This document shows, piece by piece, positions 15,296 to 16,634 of a stretch of 16,634 nt of DNA. Source of the stretch: Deltaproteobacteria bacterium RBG_13_52_11 (GTDB taxonomy: Bacteria > Desulfobacterota > B13-G15 > RBG-16-54-18); contig MGQF01000087.1 of NCBI GenBank assembly GCA_001797745.1, positions 10,414 to 27,047 on the forward strand, in the 5' to 3' direction. The notes below the pieces were generated by a model, which did no database searches, was not told the origin of the DNA, and was given only the letters and a program-made list of their open reading frames with translations. Numbering within the stretch: position 1 is the first letter of the stretch; every line of letters starts with the position of its first letter. The position numbers were made by a program, and so were the translations under genes.

Positions 15296-16032
15296 CTCTC
15301 TTCCTTCTCCAGAACTTGTTGATGTCTAAGACATACTATATAAGGCTCATTCCTTTGAGAGCGAAGGAGTTCCTCTTGCCAGTGGGCATGGTAGAGGGAA
15401 CACAAGGGGTCTGGACAAAAGGGATCACCGATCTGGAAATAGAAGAATGCCTGTAAGAGGATGCCGGCAAGGACCCTGGGGAATCGTGGGTCGTTGATGG
15501 TAAGATACCGATCCTTCAAGCTATCTGGCATCATTTCATCAGGGATACCTTGGCTCCGGAGGAGGTAATATTCCCGCGGCCTTGCCGGTGCCTCGATGAT
15601 CCCAGGGAGAGAAATGATCGTAGGAAATGAAAAGACCCCATACCGGAGATGCCAGCGGAGGTCATCCCTGTCAAAGGTGGCAATATAATCACGGGTGATA
15701 AAGAAAGGTTTGCCCCCCCACAGAACCCCCCTGGCGGACAATCCCTTGCTGAGCACCATGGCAAGCTGAACCCCAGCATACACGGCACCGTTGCCACACT
15801 GGCACGTCTCGCTCTTGCGCCTCTCAAATGCTATCTCTATGGGGAAAGGCTCCTCATTTAAATCAGGGCTGTCAAAATTGATGACCCGCAGCACGGCGAG
15901 ATCCTCTGCCGCAGAGGGTGTTGCACGATAGAGGCACTCCCCCTCTTGTACTTCTTCCCCTGTCCAAGAGGTAAATATAGTAACGGCTTCGCTGATCACC
16001 TCACGGGAGGGGAAACAGGGGAAAAGGATCAT
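15280..16032 (-). CDS. DUF6775-like putative metalloprotein
   Basis: A 250-residue cytoplasmic protein that I recognise as resembling DUF6775, a family annotated as putative metallopeptidases and known to me mainly from archaea. Hallmarks are INFDSPDLNEEP (51-62), an FERR step, FITRDYIATFDRDDLRWHLR (111-130), SLPGIIEAPARPREYYLL (141-158), and a C-terminal cluster FCPDPLC (Cys206, Cys211), LYHAHWQEEL (His215, His217) and CLRH (Cys234, His237). The cluster could bind a metal. There is no HExxH motif, so peptidase activity cannot be argued from sequence. The start is the ATG at 16032, which overlaps the thi4 stop (ATGA). A longer frame reading to 16206 lies inside thi4 and is not used. The 3' end overlaps mnmA by 16 bases. 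Function is unknown. The tight packing suggests a job tied to thi4, mnmA or both. Confidence 0.75.
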   Translation of the reverse strand: MILFPCFPSREVISEAVTIFTSWTGEEVQEGECLYRATPSAAEDLAVLRVINFDSPDLNEEPFPIEIAFERRKSETCQCGNGAVYAGVQLAMVLSKGLSARGVLWGGKPFFITRDYIATFDRDDLRWHLRYGVFSFPTIISLPGIIEAPARPREYYLLRSQGIPDEMMPDSLKDRYLTINDPRFPRVLAGILLQAFFYFQIGDPFCPDPLCSLYHAHWQEELLRSQRNEPYIVCLRHQQVLEKEERWLRG

Positions 16033-16634
16033 AGTTTCCTTAAAACTTCTTCCGCCGCCCTTCTGCCGGACAGAAGCATGGCGCCGAACGTAGGGCCCAT
16101 GCGGGGGAGTCCAAAGGTGGTGGCGGTCGCCATACCGCAAACCACCAGACCGGGGTGAACCTCTCCTGTATATTCCACGACCAAATCCTCTGATCTCTCC
16201 ACCCACATCCCGCCAAACCCCTTGGTCTTGAGTACCCCCCTCTCCTCCATTTTTCGCACCACTGAGGCATCGTGTCCTGTGGCATCGACCACCATCTTAG
16301 CCTCAAGGGCAATGGGGTCCACGCAGGTAATCTGACGGGGAAGGGCTTCCACCGGCGTCCAGTTTACCACCGCGCCCCCTATCCGATTGTTCTCTCGCAA
16401 GACCACATCTTCAAAGACGGTCATGTTGAGAATCTTTACTCCGGCGTCGCAGGCAGAGGCGATAAGTCGGGCACAGGCATGGGGACCATCGGCGACAAAG
16501 AGCCCTTCGCGCGCCTGCTCAAAGGGGATCCCCAGCTCCTTCAATACCTCCTCACCAGGGTGCCTCACCGTTATCTTGTTCATGAGGAAGCCGCCTATCC
16601 AAAAACCACCTCCCAAATAATTGTTCCGTTCAAC
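16029..16634 (-). CDS. thi4: Thi4-family thiamine thiazole synthase, C-terminal 201 residues (5' part beyond the right edge)
   Basis: Thi4 builds the ADP-thiazole precursor of thiamine from NAD and glycine. In eukaryotes the sulfur comes from an active-site Cys in a single-turnover reaction. Several archaeal forms use sulfide and carry His there. Visible motifs are GGGFWIGGFLMNKI near the right edge, VNWTPVE, the segment ITCVDPIALEAK, VVDATGHDA, GGMWVER, and the C-terminal FGLPRMGPTFGAMLLSG. The frame is open to the last base, so about 60 N-terminal residues with the dinucleotide-binding GxGxxG are outside. The residue just before VDP is Cys (codon at 16323-16325), the position I align with the sulfur-donor Cys. 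The TGA stop overlaps the next gene's ATG, so it heads the DUF6775-like/mnmA cluster in this window. Assignment to the family is firm, the sulfur source is inferred. Confidence 0.92.
   Translation of the reverse strand, partial: VERNNYLGGGFWIGGFLMNKITVRHPGEEVLKELGIPFEQAREGLFVADGPHACARLIASACDAGVKILNMTVFEDVVLRENNRIGGAVVNWTPVEALPRQITCVDPIALEAKMVVDATGHDASVVRKMEERGVLKTKGFGGMWVERSEDLVVEYTGEVHPGLVVCGMATATTFGLPRMGPTFGAMLLSGRRAAEEVLRKL

Noticed and set aside
16033..16206. Upstream extension of the DUF6775-like gene
   Set aside because: It lies entirely within thi4, shows no family similarity, and ATG 16032 gives the usual start-stop overlap.
1..16634. CRISPR array, tRNA genes, IS elements or phage genes
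   Set aside because: No regularly spaced repeats, no cloverleaf-like segment with a TTC-loop signature, and no transposase or integrase motifs were found in any frame.

Overview
This window reads as a bacterial chromosome segment, probably from an anaerobic respiring bacterium of the broad 'Deltaproteobacteria'/Desulfobacterota kind. The grounds are a CbcL-like fusion of a nine-heme cytochrome c with a cytochrome b, a sensor kinase with c-type heme motifs in its periplasmic domain, and genes common in anaerobes and archaea (thi4, DUF6775). The taxonomy is an inference. Nothing in the window (no rRNA, tRNA or ribosomal protein) fixes it. Coding is dense on both strands. I see no IS element, CRISPR array, tRNA or phage gene.

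Layout. (1) 1-5424, minus strand, in transcription order: an adenine-deaminase-like amidohydrolase, a family 2 glycosyltransferase, a truncated reading frame resembling the N-terminus of a histone-deacetylase-family protein, an IspD/TarI-family cytidylyltransferase, and mutS, which runs off the left edge. (2) 5566-7632, plus strand: a MoxR-type AAA+ ATPase and a CoxE-type VWA protein, divergent from the amidohydrolase. (3) 7786-8931, minus: a membrane-anchored metallophosphoesterase. (4) 8956-9564: an A+T-rich stretch of about 600 bases with no gene but several short perfect inverted repeats and promoter-like boxes. (5) 9568-10476, plus: a metallo-beta-lactamase-fold hydrolase. (6) 10561-16634, minus, in transcription order: thi4 (cut by the right edge), a DUF6775-like putative metalloprotein, mnmA, the CbcL-like cytochrome, and the heme-motif histidine kinase.

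How the genes may work together. The last block joins two themes. thi4, the DUF6775-like gene and mnmA overlap or nearly touch, which suggests one transcript for thiamine-thiazole synthesis and tRNA thiolation, both sulfur-transfer steps. The cytochrome and the kinase form a second unit. A membrane quinol-linked multiheme cytochrome followed by a kinase with two c-type heme motifs in its sensor domain suggests redox sensing tied to a respiratory branch. No response regulator lies beside the kinase. The MoxR/CoxE pair is the type used to mature metalloenzymes such as Mo hydroxylases. Its placement opposite a purine-deaminase-like gene is suggestive, but no Mo hydroxylase is in view.

The points I would check first are the heme-sensor kinase beside the CbcL-like protein, the thi4/DUF6775/mnmA cluster and the cysteine in its Thi4, the deacetylase-like remnant that ends four bases before the cytidylyltransferase start, and the altered active-site motifs of the deaminase-like protein.
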